Positions 1-10,526 of a stretch of 64,000 nt of DNA are shown here, piece after piece. How positions within the stretch are numbered: position 1 is the first letter of the stretch; each line of letters opens with the position of its first letter. The notes beneath the pieces were generated by a model, which ran no database searches, was not told the DNA's origin, and saw only the letters and a list, made by a program, of their open reading frames with translations. The stretch covers positions 3,100,001-3,164,000 of the forward strand of contig CP085825.1 in the NCBI GenBank assembly GCA_020809705.1. Reading direction: 5' to 3'. Both the position numbers and the translations under genes were made by a program. Source of the DNA: Calonectria ilicicola (Eukaryota > Ascomycota > Sordariomycetes > Hypocreales > Nectriaceae).

Positions 1-1110
1 GATGATGACCAGATTGCCCTTGTTTCCAGAATTAATGCTCCTCATGCCACTACTCGTAACGAGGCTGTGCTTGATCTTGCATCAAACCCCGTCTCAACAT
101 GTTTCGCAACTATTGGAACTGATGGTATCGTTCGTCTATGGCGACCCAAAACTCGATCGCAGAACGGTGTTGTTGTTAAAGGAACAAATGGGAAAGAGTT
201 ATTTTCTTGGAGCTGCTCTCAAGTTATTGCTGTGGGCGACGGCCTTCCTCAGGAGGGTACAGTAGACCTTCCTGAGCCTACATCCAAGCACGAGCCTCAA
301 GGAAGCCTCGCATTCTCTGAAGACGGTTCTACACTCTTTGTTGCTTTTGGAACCGTTGGAGTTGGTGCTATATACGTAATCGACGCGGCATCTGGTGAGA
401 TTGTCAAGACGCTGGAGGGCCAATGGAAGGGACAGCTACGCTCAGTTCGTGCGCTGTCGCCATTTGTGATTGTGCTTTCTGACGAGCTTCGCGTCTACGA
501 CGTCGTCAGTGACGAGCTACGATATGGTGTCTTGATTCCCAAGGGATCAGGAGATAGTGACTTGATCCAACTTGCTGTTGATCACACTTCTGGTCACTTT
601 GCTGTGGCCCTGCCTTCCAGCGAGGGTTCTACGTTGGGCGTGTTTGAGCCGGAAGACTCGGAGCCTCTGCTTGTGCGGAGCACGCCCCAGAGGATAGTAA
701 GCTTGATATCTGCGCCAGATACTAGCGGCTTTATTGCCCTGGATGACGCTGCGCAGATTTGGGTGGTTGCTGAAGGGTCGGATCCCTCGTCCCTCGCAAC
801 GGTCCAGCCACTGGAAGACCTGCGCCTTGAGGACGCGGATGCGGACGCAAGTGACAATGACCAAGCTGCCCTTATTGACGAGGACGAGGATATGGGGAGC
901 GAGGTGGAGGATGCGGCCGCCGAACCAGCCGAAGAAGAGGATGTGGAGATGGATGATGATGATGATGATGTGCAAAGGAGTGTAATCCACCAGCAACACC
1001 TCGCAGATATCTTTGACGCTACCCCGGCATTTGCAGCACCACCTATTGAGGACATGTTTTACAAGGTTACTAGCCTTCTCGCAACGAAACCTCTGCCGGC
1101 TTCGTCGTGA
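1..1110 (+). CDS. UTP17/NAN1 (WDR75)-like U3 snoRNP WD40 protein, C-terminal part
   Basis: The frame is open from base 1, so the 5' end lies outside the window; 369 codons are visible, ending at the TGA at 1108-1110. The translation is a degenerate beta-propeller (for example GIVRLWRPKT near residue 37 and AIYVIDAASGEIVKTLEG further on). A strongly acidic linker follows (about residues 275-325, rich in D and E), then a short helical tail with the motif DMFYKVTSLLA. This order matches the C-terminal half of Nan1/Utp17 (human WDR75), a member of the t-UTP/UtpA module that binds nascent pre-rRNA in the nucleolus and couples rDNA transcription to 18S processing. Only the C-terminus is visible, so another large WD40 nucleolar protein remains possible. 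No intron is needed in this part. Confidence 0.7.
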   Translation, partial: DDDQIALVSRINAPHATTRNEAVLDLASNPVSTCFATIGTDGIVRLWRPKTRSQNGVVVKGTNGKELFSWSCSQVIAVGDGLPQEGTVDLPEPTSKHEPQGSLAFSEDGSTLFVAFGTVGVGAIYVIDAASGEIVKTLEGQWKGQLRSVRALSPFVIVLSDELRVYDVVSDELRYGVLIPKGSGDSDLIQLAVDHTSGHFAVALPSSEGSTLGVFEPEDSEPLLVRSTPQRIVSLISAPDTSGFIALDDAAQIWVVAEGSDPSSLATVQPLEDLRLEDADADASDNDQAALIDEDEDMGSEVEDAAAEPAEEEDVEMDDDDDDVQRSVIHQQHLADIFDATPAFAAPPIEDMFYKVTSLLATKPLPASS

Positions 1111-1658
1111 GCAACCTAGACGATAGACTTAATGCAACTAAGCACTTTCATGAAACATTGCTTTTTTGTGGCATGATTGGAAATGCACATCATGCATGCC
1201 GTCGACAACATTGGGGTAGAGGATGACCGATAACCGGCCTGTGTGGGTGGGATACTCTCACGGGAGGACGTCTCCAACGCCACCCGGCATTCGTCGGTTG
1301 GCTTGCCGATGCGGGGGAAAGGCCCGGAAATGGCCATTGTTTTTCTTAGCGTCGTCGGGTTTGAGAAAAGTAGGGTATCGGGAATGATTTTGCAACGAGT
1401 AGGGCGCGCGAACGGCGACGAGTGGACCAATTGCGCAATTGCGCCATGAGGTGATAAGACGGTCCTCTTGGACCAGCTGTGCCAACATTTTACCTATTTA
1501 ACACACCAACACACAAGAGAGGGAAGATACCAGTTTGCAAACCCGATCAACAGAGTTATTATTACCATTATCATTATCATCGCTCACTTGTACTTTGTGC
1601 TTTCCTCATATTGTGACGTAGGCCCTCTGCGTGTTCCTTCTTTTTCGTCACAATCATC
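1111..1658. other. Intergenic: UTP17 3' end and dioxygenase promoter
   Basis: I see no convincing gene. A TGATAAGAC sequence lies at about 1452-1460, roughly 200 bases upstream of the dioxygenase start, and an ATT/ATC-rich repeat (ATTATTACCATTATCATTATC) lies around 1557-1580. The short open frames here overlap each other on both strands and resemble nothing I know. Confidence 0.5.
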
Positions 1659-2914
1659 ATGTCTTCGTTTACGTCTATCCCCATACTAGACTTAGCTGCT
1701 GCTAACGACCCAGCTACCAAGCCCGGGTTTCTCAAAGAGCTTCGCCATGCATTGATGGAGGTCGGGTTCCTCTATCTTAAGAACGTGGGCATTGCCGATG
1801 AGGAGTTTCAACGGGTAAAGACGCTGGGCAAGGCTTTCTTTGACATTCCTGAAGAAGAAAAGTGGGTATCGCATGCGATTTAAAACTGGGTGGCTATTCA
1901 AGGCCGAACCAATGCTAATGAAAATGATTGTTTAGGCTCAAGATTGAGATGAAGAATGCCAATTCATTTCTGGGCTACTCCCGGCTCTCGGCCGAGATCA
2001 CAGCTGGAGAGATTGATCACCGTGAGCAGATTGATCTCTCAACAGAGCACCCCATACCCAAGCCAGGCTCCCCTCTGTACTATAACCTGTTGGCGCCCAA
2101 CCAATGGCCTGCAGAGGAATCCCTACCGGAGTTCCGTGAGACTTATACTGAGTATATGAATAAGATGGGTAAAATATCCATCTACTTTACGTCTCTCATT
2201 GCAGAGGCCATCGAACTGCCCAAGGATGCCTTTAACAAGTACTTTGAAGAGGACCAGCAGCACAAGCTCAAGATTGTTCGCTATCCTGATCTGCAGCAGC
2301 TGGGCAAGGATGGGGAGGCGCAGGGCCAGGGCGTTGGGCCTCACAAGGACTCAATGCTGTCCAGTTACTTGCTGCAGGCAACGCAGCACCGCGGCCTGCA
2401 GGTCCAGAACATCAAGGGCCAGTGGATCGACTGCCCGCCTATTGACGGCACTTTGGTCGTAGCTATTGGACAGGGCCTCGAGGCGCTGACGCAGGGTGTG
2501 TGCGTCTCAACTACACACCGCGTCCTGTCGCCAGCGGCCGGAACAGGCGCCCGCTTTTCAATCCCCTTCTTCCAAGGCGTTAAGCTGGATGCTGCCTTTG
2601 AGGACCTAGAGACCGTGGGCGTGGGTCAGGTGCCCGAGAGCGTGCGGGAGCAGAGGCGGCAGATCATTGAGTCACAGGGCGGGCGCATTGATGATGTCGA
2701 GTTTACATTCCGCCGGGGCGGTGTGGCCGCAACGCTAGGTGAGGCGACGCTGCGCAATCGCGTCAAAAGCCACCCAGACGTCGGAGAGCGATGGTACCCG
2801 GATATTCTGGCAGGTATTCGCGAAGAGCAGGCCCAGGCAAAGAAGAAGGCAGCAGGAGTGCCGGCGGGAGCACCAGTTAAGGTGCCCCCTACAGCGACGG
2901 TGGAGGCTCACTAA
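1659..2914 (+). CDS. 2-oxoglutarate/Fe(II)-dependent dioxygenase (isopenicillin N synthase-like)
   Basis: Two exons, 1659-1861 and 1936-2914, joined by a 74-nt GTGGGT...TTTAG intron, give 393 residues. Splicing restores the family signature EEEKLKIEMKN...FLGYSRL. The N-terminal DIOX_N-like part (residues 5 to about 110) is followed by the jelly-roll oxygenase core. The iron ligands H204 and D206 (GPHKDS) and H262 (STTHRV) are present, as is the 2-oxoglutarate-binding R274 (RFSIPFF), so the enzyme looks catalytically intact. Fungal members hydroxylate, desaturate or cyclise small molecules; the substrate cannot be read from sequence. The C-terminus is an alanine/proline/lysine-rich tail. The gene runs tail-to-tail with the next small zinc-finger gene. 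No other biosynthetic genes flank it closely, so I do not infer a metabolite cluster. Confidence 0.88.
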
Positions 2915-3235
2915 GACAAGATAAAAAAAGACAAGTCTATGATGGGCGTGGAGGTCTAGGACCTGGAGACGAATCTAAAATAAAGGCCCCGCTCCTTTGT
3001 GTAAAGCAGACATCAAAGAGTAAAAAAAAACAAAAAATAAAAAAAGAGGGACCGTGTAAGTCATTCATCATGATCATGACTCAATAAACGTCAACCCCAC
3101 ATCCACCATGCTGTGTCATGTCATGCCAACTTTGCAGACGCCTCGCTCAATGCCCCTCAACACCCTTGCTACGCCGTCACCATTCACCATCACCATCATG
3201 TTTACCAAAAAACGGCTCTCTCAAGTGGAGAGAAT
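2915..3235. other. Intergenic between convergent genes
   Basis: This is the shared 3' region of the dioxygenase (+) and the small zinc-finger gene (-). It holds an A-rich tract at about 3020-3045 that fits 3'-UTR or polyadenylation sequence. I see no gene; the CACCAT/ACC-rich frames at 3108-3230 are compositional. Confidence 0.5.
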
Positions 3236-3656
3236 CTACTGCTGGAAGGTTGGGAAGCACTCCTCGAGCGACTTGCTGTGCTTGTTCTCAGCGTGCTCGT
3301 TCAGACTAGATGTGAACTCAAGTGTCAGTCGCACAATGGCAGGGTCTTGAAAGAAGGATAAGACGGATTCAGGAGGAGCACGAACGCGGGAGCCTTGGTG
3401 GTCTTGAGGAAGGTCGACTTGCAGATCTGGCACTGGATGTCGCAAGCCTGCTTGTTCTACTCAGAGGGGTCAGCGCTGGAGGAATATAAGCGAGCAGAGG
3501 CAGGGGAGGAAATCATACAATCTTAAGTTGGGACTTGGCAACCTTGTCGTTCTTCTGGTTGCGATCACGCTTCTGCTGAGCCTTGGCGCCCTGTAGTAAC
3601 CTAGTCAGCACGACAACGACCAATGAGGCGCCTGGGGATTCCCGTACGTTACCCAT
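3236..3656 (-). CDS. Small At2g23090-like zinc-finger protein (73 aa) with a 9-nt first coding exon
   Basis: Four exons on the minus strand: 3656-3648, 3590-3519, 3456-3386 and 3305-3236. Spliced, they give a 73-residue protein that starts MGNGAKAQQKRDRNQKNDKVAKSQ at codon level, with a C2H2-like finger (CQIC...H...H, about residues 36-57) and the tail motif CFPTF. This is the full layout of the small eukaryotic family known from Arabidopsis At2g23090 and its fungal relatives: a basic 4F5-like N-terminus plus one finger. The molecular role is poorly defined; nuclear or RNA-associated functions have been suggested for the family. The first coding exon is only ATGGGTAAC before a GTACGG donor, yet it is required to produce the conserved MGNGAK start. 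All donors are GT and all acceptors AG. Because the exons are short, simple ORF calling misses this gene. Confidence 0.85.
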
Positions 3657-5121
3657 GATTGCGGTTTGAGAGGTGAATCGAGTGGTTGCGTGTGTGTGTG
3701 TTTTTTTTTCTGTGCGATGTTGGGTGGTCAAAGTTTGAGCTGAGAGCGATTGGTGGGAGGATTTTGGAGTAGGCAAAGGCCTCGCATTATCTGCACAGTG
3801 CGATTTTATCTGGGGCTGTGTACTTCGTGTCATACCAATTCTGGCCTCATGTCATGATTCCTCAGTATTTTCAGCAGTTTCTCGCGCATGAATGCGCTCA
3901 ATTTTTGGCGCTGCCCATGTTCTTGACCATTTTCGAACATACGAAAGAAGCCATGATATCGGAAATGTGGATTTTTTTCTTATTCATTCCAGCACCATAT
4001 CCCAAGAAATACTGTTCAATATAGAGATTTATGTCTCATTTTTATTTAACCTGGGAAGACCATCAAAATTCCCGGATACCACACTGATATCAATGGCAAT
4101 ATCCGACAATTTGAGCGTGGAGTTGGACCATTTGGCATGTTTTCTTCGACTTCCGTATTTGCCATGATCCCCGAGGTACGAAACAGACAGTGTGCGCACT
4201 GTAGGCCGACTCCACTTTGTCTCCGTTCCTTCGGTCTAGACCGTTTGGAGTCTGAAGAATTTGGTACGTATCTTCGTATTGTATTCCCTCTACAAACCCG
4301 ACGTTTGATGGAAAGATGACGGAAGGGAGGAAATGCCATCTAGTTTTTGTTGCGTACACATTCATGGCTGTATTCTTCGTAGGGCTCATACAGCACCGGC
4401 CTTTGGCCCCAGAAATTGTGTTAGTTTAGAGATCATTTCATTTCATACATAACGATTGGGCGCAGTTTCCGGTTCTGTTATGTTGCCTCTTTAGACATAT
4501 TGCGGAATTAGTAAAAGCTAAAGAATTCCTGGACTTGGTTTGGATCCGTCCCCCCTTCGTCCAGCGTATAAATATCACGCACGCAGAGCACATGGCCCAA
4601 CAGATATCGTCCTTAGCTTGATAGAGTGATATTGAAGCTAGACACGATGTAGTAAATCCCTCCCTACGCCATCTTAGGCCCAACAGCATTATCTGAGCAG
4701 GGGAAACTCCGCTACACTCATATTTGCCTCCCCCTAAGCCACCGGACTTCCCGTGGACAGTTTAACGCCGCCAATAATTCCAGCCTCGCCAACTCCTCAG
4801 GCTAGTTGTTGTGCATTAGCCGCAATCTTGACCCGTCGAGGACGCAATGCTGCCCCTCACTGGAGCACACAAGCGTCTTTACTTTTACAAAATCGGCGAC
4901 TTCAGCTCTGTTGGCTGAGGTGAGCTTAGTCCTGATTTGTGAATGATGGGCATGTGGGCACATAAACGCGCCGGCACTTGTGCCGTGTTGGGGCATCCAC
5001 TTCATCTAAAGATATGGCTATAAATGGCCACGAGGCGCTAGATGAGGGGATCCCAAGCTGGCTTCCCAGTCAATACCCACGCTTCCCCCTGAAAACGACG
5101 CAAACCATCATCTTAGCAAAC
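3657..5121. other. 1.47-kb intergenic region between divergent genes
   Basis: This is the promoter region of the small zinc-finger gene (-) and the flavin oxidase gene (+). The central part (about 3830-4700) is AT-richer than the flanking genes and has only short overlapping frames on both strands, with no recognisable product. A TATAAA lies near the oxidase end. I see no tRNA or transposon remnant. Confidence 0.5.
5019..5024 (+). promoter_or_regulatory. TATA-box candidate of the flavin oxidoreductase gene
   Basis: TATAAA within GGCTATAAATGGCC, about 98 bases before the ATG at 5122 and on the same strand. Position and consensus fit a regulated fungal TATA promoter. This is sequence inference only. 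Confidence 0.4.
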
Positions 5122-6632
5122 ATGGCCGCAGAAAGGTTCCTGGCTTTGCGTGAGAAGTTTACGCAGGGACCCCTTCTAGTGCCCGGCGACGAAGGCTTTG
5201 ATGAGAGTTTACAGAGGTGGAGTTTAACATGTGTCAAGCCAGCTGTACGTTGATTTCCCCCGGCTTTCAGCCCTGAAGTTTTGGTCACTGGAGTTCCAAG
5301 TTGTCACAACTGACTTCGATTCAGGCTGCAGTAGCACTCCCGAAGACTGCTGAAGAAGCCAGTGCCGCCGTCAAGTTTGCAACCACCAACGGCGTCGCCT
5401 TTAATGTAAAAGGTGGTGGTCACAGCACTGCTCAGGCTTCTGCCTCGCCTTCTCCTTCTGGCATGGTAATTGACCTGTCACTGATGCGCGAAGTTACCGT
5501 AAATCCTGATGAGCGCACAGTGACGTTTGGCGGAGGTTGCGTCTGGAAAGATGTTGATGAAGCATGCTGGGAGCATAAGCTGGCTACAGTTGGTGGAACT
5601 ATCTCGCACACGGGCGTTGGTGGGCTTGTCTTGCATGGTGGGTTTGGGGTCTTGATGGGGCTTCATGGCCTTTCGATCGATCTCCTTGTCTCTTGCCAGG
5701 TGATTCTAGCCGATGGAAGCATCGTCACGGCGTCCCATGAGGAAAACTCCGATCTCTTCTGGGCACTTCGAGGTGCCGGCAGCAGCTTCGGAGTGGTAAC
5801 TCAATTCACCATGAAGGCATTCCCCCAGCAAGAAGCGTATGGCGGCATTATGATTGTTCCCCTGGATAATCTCCCGGACATTGTCGATTTCATAAACACC
5901 TGGGACAAGACCAACGATGGCCACCAGGCTTTCCGAACGGGTTTCTGCCGAGTACCTCCCAGCCCTGGAGATGACCCCAACGCCGTACGACCTTGGGTCA
6001 TGTTTTTGCACATTTTCCATTTCGGAGAAAATCCGCAGGTAGACGGGCCACAATTTTATGCGCCATTGCTCAAACTGAAAGCTTTGATGAATACTGTCGG
6101 ACCGATGCCCTATCCTGCCGTCAATCAATTGGGTGACAAAACATGGTACTCGGGCAGGCGTTATCTTTTCGGTGGAAGCAACTTCACTACGCCATTGAAA
6201 CTCGAGACGGCAGAGACAATCCGGGATCAATTCACTGGCTTTGTTGATGCCAACCTAGATGCCAAAGGCAGCATGTTCATGTTTGAATGCTACCCTACCC
6301 AGGCTGTCGGCAAGATCCCAGTGGATGGTACCGCATTCAACAGCCGAGGCAAATACTACAATGTTGGCACAGCATGGGCATGGAAGAATGAGTCGCTTGA
6401 CCAGGAAATCCGAGATAACAACCGAAAGTTCCAGCAGAATATCCGTGAGTTGGGATATAATGACGCCGAGTTCAAGGATGGCACTGGCACCTATCTGAAC
6501 TACGCCAATGTGGAAAGCATCTCAGCAAAGTCAGTGTTTGGATCCAACGCGGATCGCCTTAGGGAGTTGAAGCAGAAATATGACCCCCAGAATATCTTTG
6601 ATAAGCCGCACAAACTTGGAGGAAATATTTAG
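5122..6632 (+). CDS. FAD-linked oxidoreductase, PCMH-type with BBE domain
   Basis: Two exons, 5122-5244 and 5325-6632 (80-nt GTACGT...TTCAG intron, phase 0), give 476 residues. The FAD-binding PCMH domain spans about residues 40-215, and a berberine-bridge (BBE) segment ends the protein (NYANVES...YDPQNIF). The H74 in GGGHST is where covalent 8-alpha-histidyl FAD attaches in this family. The second attachment site of bicovalent members, a cysteine, appears absent: the corresponding loop reads GGTISHTGVGG. Singly linked FAD is therefore the better guess. Relatives oxidise alcohols, sugars or alkaloid-like compounds. No secretion signal is evident at MAAERFLALREK, so the enzyme is probably intracellular. 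The ATG at 5122 is chosen because it follows the TATA candidate and opens the conserved N-terminal helix. Confidence 0.88.
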
Positions 6633-7257
6633 ACGCGAGGAATGTCCCAAGACAATGTTTAGTTGTAGAGTAATTAGACTAATAAGCAGAAAAAAAATCC
6701 TGTGGTTCATATTTCGCATTCGGCAATTAAATGAAAACAATCAAGGGCATATTAACTATCTGAGACATTCATGTCCAAAAAGGGCATTATTCCAACTTAT
6801 AATATCCTGGAAAACGACAGTCGGAGAGAGAGGCTTCGTGTCCTTAGTAGACGCACTGGTTGGTTCAAGGCAATAAAATGAAAGAAACGGGATTTTTCGT
6901 CTAGATACCAGAAAAGTCTCGATTTTTGGACGTTGTTTCAAAGTCCTTTTCACTGACAATTTAGCTCTGTAGCTTGGCGTATTTTGGCACTGTATGTACT
7001 AGCACCTCGCGCCGCGTGACCGGGGTGTCGCGTCAAAGCCAAGACACTTTACCCGTCCCTCTCTAATTCTCATTGATGATCAATCTTGTTTACTTCCATT
7101 TCAGCCAAAAGTCTGGAAACACCGTTGAACCATTGAAGGAATTGCATATAAAACAGTCAAACATTTTCACAAATCCTTCCGCACGATCAATTGCTCGGAA
7201 GAAAGACTTGTATCCCAGGACATAGACTTCATCCCTTTCGCACTGAGTAGTCACAAC
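6633..7257. other. Intergenic: flavin oxidase 3' end and HhH-gene promoter
   Basis: AT-rich tail after 6633, then a GC-richer promoter near 6990-7060. Several short frames overlap on both strands, and none is recognisable. Confidence 0.5.
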
Positions 7258-8158
7258 ATGGCTTCCAAAATGGGCATTGTTCAGGCCGACGAGATTACAA
7301 GGGAGGATTTTGACAAACTCCTCGAAAAATACCCTGACCTCGTACAATCTATTTCAAACGCCAAAGGCGGTATGTTCGAGACGAGGCCGTCTAATGTCAG
7401 CACTACTGACGCAACCGTGACAGCCAAGGATGGACAAAAGACGCTCAAAGAGCTTGACGAATACCGATACGGAGAGGCTCTTCAGATATTTGGCGGTGAC
7501 AAGCCCCAGCGAGCAATGGTTCTCGACGATGTCAAACTTCTCGTCGAATGGAAGCTGTAAGTTCTCCGCCAGGCCAAGGTACGGATTTAAAATCTGATCT
7601 TGTGTTAGGCGGCATGGAAAGTTCAGGCCGACACTGATGAAATTCGTTACGTCCAATGACTCTACCGTAGCTAAAGACATCATCAAAGATGCGCTTGACG
7701 TCTATCATAAAAAGTCTGATGCTCAGGCAGCCCTGGACATTCTGACAAAGCTCAAAGGCATTGGCCCAGCGACTGCCTCGTTGCTACTCACTGTGCATGA
7801 CCCAACTCGGGTCATCTTCTTCTCGGACGAGGCCTTTTATTGGCTGTGCTGCAATGGCACCAAAAGTCCCATCAAGTACAATGCAAAGGAATATGCTAGC
7901 CTCCGCTCCCGCGCGGAGGAGTTGATTGAGAGGCTGGACGTTTCTGCCACTGATGTGGAAAAGGTGGCCTACGTGATGATGAAGCAACAGCTGGAACAAG
8001 AAACCAAGCCGACGCAGGGAAAACCCCAGGCAAAGAAGAAAGAAGCCAAGGCTACCAAGCCCTCGTCAAGCAAACGGAAGCCCACTCCAGAGCCAAGCCA
8101 GCCAGAAGAAGAAGAATCTAAAACCACCCTCCGACGATCAAAAAGAACGAGAGCCTAG
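7258..8158 (+). CDS. Uncharacterised conserved fungal protein with a helix-hairpin-helix motif
   Basis: Two exons, 7258-7556 and 7609-8158 (52-nt GTAAGT...TTAG intron), give 282 residues. I do not recognise a named family. The centre contains LTKLKGIGPATASLLLTVHDP (about residues 163-183), a classic helix-hairpin-helix hairpin of the kind found in HhH-GPD DNA glycosylases and other DNA-binding proteins. FFSDEAFYWLC follows, where the aspartate could correspond to the conserved acidic residue of glycosylases. I see no catalytic lysine or iron-sulfur cysteine cluster. The C-terminal 55 residues are basic and low-complexity (KKKEAKATK, RRSKRTRA), resembling a nuclear localisation signal. A nuclear DNA-binding role is inference. 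Splicing restores a continuous WKLRHGKFRPTL segment, which supports the gene model. Confidence 0.8.
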
Positions 8159-8715
8159 TTTAGTTGGTGTCTGGTGCCGCACCGGCGCAGCAGGCAGCAC
8201 GCAGGCAGCACGCATCTACAGTAGTAGCGCTGTGGAGCAGCATGAGAGTGTGTTGTCAACTCTACATTGAGGCACGGTGCCAACAGAGCCAGTGTCTAAA
8301 AAAATCTAGTTGGTCATGCTGTGAGCGAGAATCCCCGATTAGAACTGGTCAACTCTGCATGCATCAACCCCGGCTTAACGGCCCGCAGTAGCGACAATCT
8401 TCCGAAGAATATGCATCTCGACCGAAGAATTTCCGTCCTGTCAGACAGAGCCTCTGGTCATGTCTGGTAGGCGTCACGATAATAGACAAGGGCAGGCTGG
8501 GCTGGACATTGCTTTGGGAGAGGAGACACGCAGGTTAAATGCACCACACCGCCACACACGTGCCTCAAGTTGTCTCTACTTTGACACGATGAGAAGACGT
8601 TTGGACAGCTCTGTATTAATTCCGTTTTTATATCCCTTTTTTCATCTACCATTCATCAGGCAAGTTCTTCTTGCTCACCATCTGTTGGAACCTGTGGATA
8701 AGTCCTTGGTCCACA
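8159..8715. other. Intergenic: HhH-gene 3' end and DUF1479 promoter
   Basis: No gene recognised. The start contains a short CAGGCAGCACG tandem (about 8190-8213). Frames running into the DUF1479 gene from 8671 begin without ATG. Confidence 0.5.
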
Positions 8716-10155
8716 ATGTCACCATCGGATCACAGTCATGGACCAACCAGTAGTATGTTTGCGGAGGCCACGGAATCTACGCCTTTGCCAGCACGGTTTG
8801 CGAGGGCAAAGGAAGCCTTAATTTCTGGCAAAGAATCACAGATTGTTGAATCTTGGAGGCGGCTTCTGGCTAAGCTAAAAGCTGAGGTCGAAATAATCGC
8901 CGATGCAGGCCCAAATATCTTCCCCTCCATCGCCTATGCAGACCTCTCAGATCCGTTTGAATCACACCATTTTTCATCAAGATTAAAAGAACGAGGCGTG
9001 GCTGTCATCCGGGGAGTTATCCCTCGGGACACAGCAGAGCAGTGGAAGTCAGCTACAGACTCATTCCTCAATGAAGATCCCCGGGCTCGTCGGTTACCCA
9101 CTCACGATCCGCACCTATACGGCGTGTACTGGTCCCCCACGCAGCTGAAGGCGAGGGCTCACCCAAATGTCCTTTCCGCGCAGCGATTTCTCATGAATAT
9201 ATGGCACTCGTCCGACCCAACCGCCTTCGTGAGCCCCAACTTTCCCGTGACGTATGCTGACCGGCTCCGCATCAGGAGCCCGGGCGATGAGGCCTGCTCT
9301 GTGAGCATCTACGTCGACGGCGGAAGCGTGGAGCGCTGGGAGTTGGACGGATATGGCGGGGGCCGGCCATACCAGTGCATCTGGGACGGCGACTGGGAGA
9401 ATTACGATCCTTGGGAGAGCAGCACCCGCCTCAAGGTGACGAGTGACCTTTACAACGGCGACGGGGTTTGCACAGTGTTCCGCATGTTCCAGGGCTGGGT
9501 TTCCCTGAGCGATCTGCCAGTCGGCGAGGGCACTCTGCTTCTCTGCCCCATGGTCACCGCGTCCATGGCCTATCTGCTCCTCCGGCCATTCTTCACCCCC
9601 GCCAACCCTTCTCCGACCCATCCTGACTTCCTCGATCCTGAAAATTGGATCCTTGAGCAGCCTCCCTCGTCCGTCATCCAGGGGGCCCTCCCCTCATACC
9701 CGCAAGAGCTCAACGACGCACTTCACCCGCATCTCCAACTCTCACGTAGTATGGTCCCCATCCCTCACCTCGAACCGGGCGACTATCTCGTATGGCACCC
9801 TGACACCATCTACGCCCTGGACCGGCTCCGCCGCCCGGATCTGCCCGAGACGGCCATCATGTATCTGCCTGCCTGTCCTCTGACACAGACCAACGCGCTC
9901 TACCTGACTCGCCAGCGCAAAGCCTTTCTCCTCGGCCACCCAAGCCCGGATTTTGATGGTGTTTCTGGCCAAAGCGCTCGTACAGGGAACACGGGGGTCC
10001 AGGAGGTTGGTGAAGCTGGAGGAGTCGATGGACTCCGCGCTATGGGATTGCTGCCATGGGATGAAGACGAAGCACAAAATGAATATGAGCTTCATGTTCT
10101 GGAAATGGCAAACAGCATCCTTTTTCCGGAAAAATATGACACGGATCACAACTAA
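8716..10155 (+). CDS. DUF1479 family protein (YbiU-like cupin-fold oxygenase)
   Basis: Single exon of 479 residues. The ATG at 8716 (CACAATGTCACC) is the first in frame; the open frame extends to 8671 without an ATG. DUF1479 features are clear: KERGVAVIRGVI (about residues 88-99), the HDPHLYGVYWSP segment, SPNFPVTYADRLRIR, and the C-terminal PHLEPGDYLVWHPDTIYA. The family is predicted to be a double-stranded beta-helix oxygenase related to Fe(II)/2-oxoglutarate enzymes. The ligand motif can be proposed (GDYLVWHPDT as the distal His region) but not assigned securely. Bacterial YbiU and its fungal relatives lack a well-established substrate. The patchy fungal distribution known for DUF1479 is compatible with ancient transfer, but nothing in this sequence proves it. 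Confidence 0.88.
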   Translation: MSPSDHSHGPTSSMFAEATESTPLPARFARAKEALISGKESQIVESWRRLLAKLKAEVEIIADAGPNIFPSIAYADLSDPFESHHFSSRLKERGVAVIRGVIPRDTAEQWKSATDSFLNEDPRARRLPTHDPHLYGVYWSPTQLKARAHPNVLSAQRFLMNIWHSSDPTAFVSPNFPVTYADRLRIRSPGDEACSVSIYVDGGSVERWELDGYGGGRPYQCIWDGDWENYDPWESSTRLKVTSDLYNGDGVCTVFRMFQGWVSLSDLPVGEGTLLLCPMVTASMAYLLLRPFFTPANPSPTHPDFLDPENWILEQPPSSVIQGALPSYPQELNDALHPHLQLSRSMVPIPHLEPGDYLVWHPDTIYALDRLRRPDLPETAIMYLPACPLTQTNALYLTRQRKAFLLGHPSPDFDGVSGQSARTGNTGVQEVGEAGGVDGLRAMGLLPWDEDEAQNEYELHVLEMANSILFPEKYDTDHN

Positions 10156-10526
10156 CTCACAATATATTTGCGAAATGGCACGGGAAATTGTGTATATCTT
10201 GTATTCAAGCCCAACTGTAAGTCGGAAATACAGGGCAGTAATTCTATCAGGCCGGTGGTGCAAAAGAAATAGTCCCTTAATAACACTTGCAATTGCACAA
10301 CTTGGTTCATTTTCCGTTGCTAAACAACCACAATGCTAGGCCCGCGTTCATGCACCCACACCTTTTTTCTTCCTTAGTCTTAGTCTTACTCGGCTCCAAG
10401 TGACCTTCTATTTACAGGTGTGTCCAGGGACAAACGCATCCATTTCAGCTCAATCATTCACCCCGTTTTCACAATCCCTTTCCAAGTTTCGCTTCCAGTT
10501 GGTTCAAACCAGACATGTGCAAGAGC
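10156..10526. other. Intergenic between convergent genes
   Basis: 3' regions of the DUF1479 gene (+) and the Bap31-like gene (-). No gene seen. Confidence 0.5.

Noticed and set aside
1659..6632. Secondary-metabolite cluster made of the dioxygenase and flavin oxidoreductase
   Set aside because: No core synthase (PKS, NRPS, terpene) or cluster regulator is present, and an unrelated conserved zinc-finger gene lies between them.
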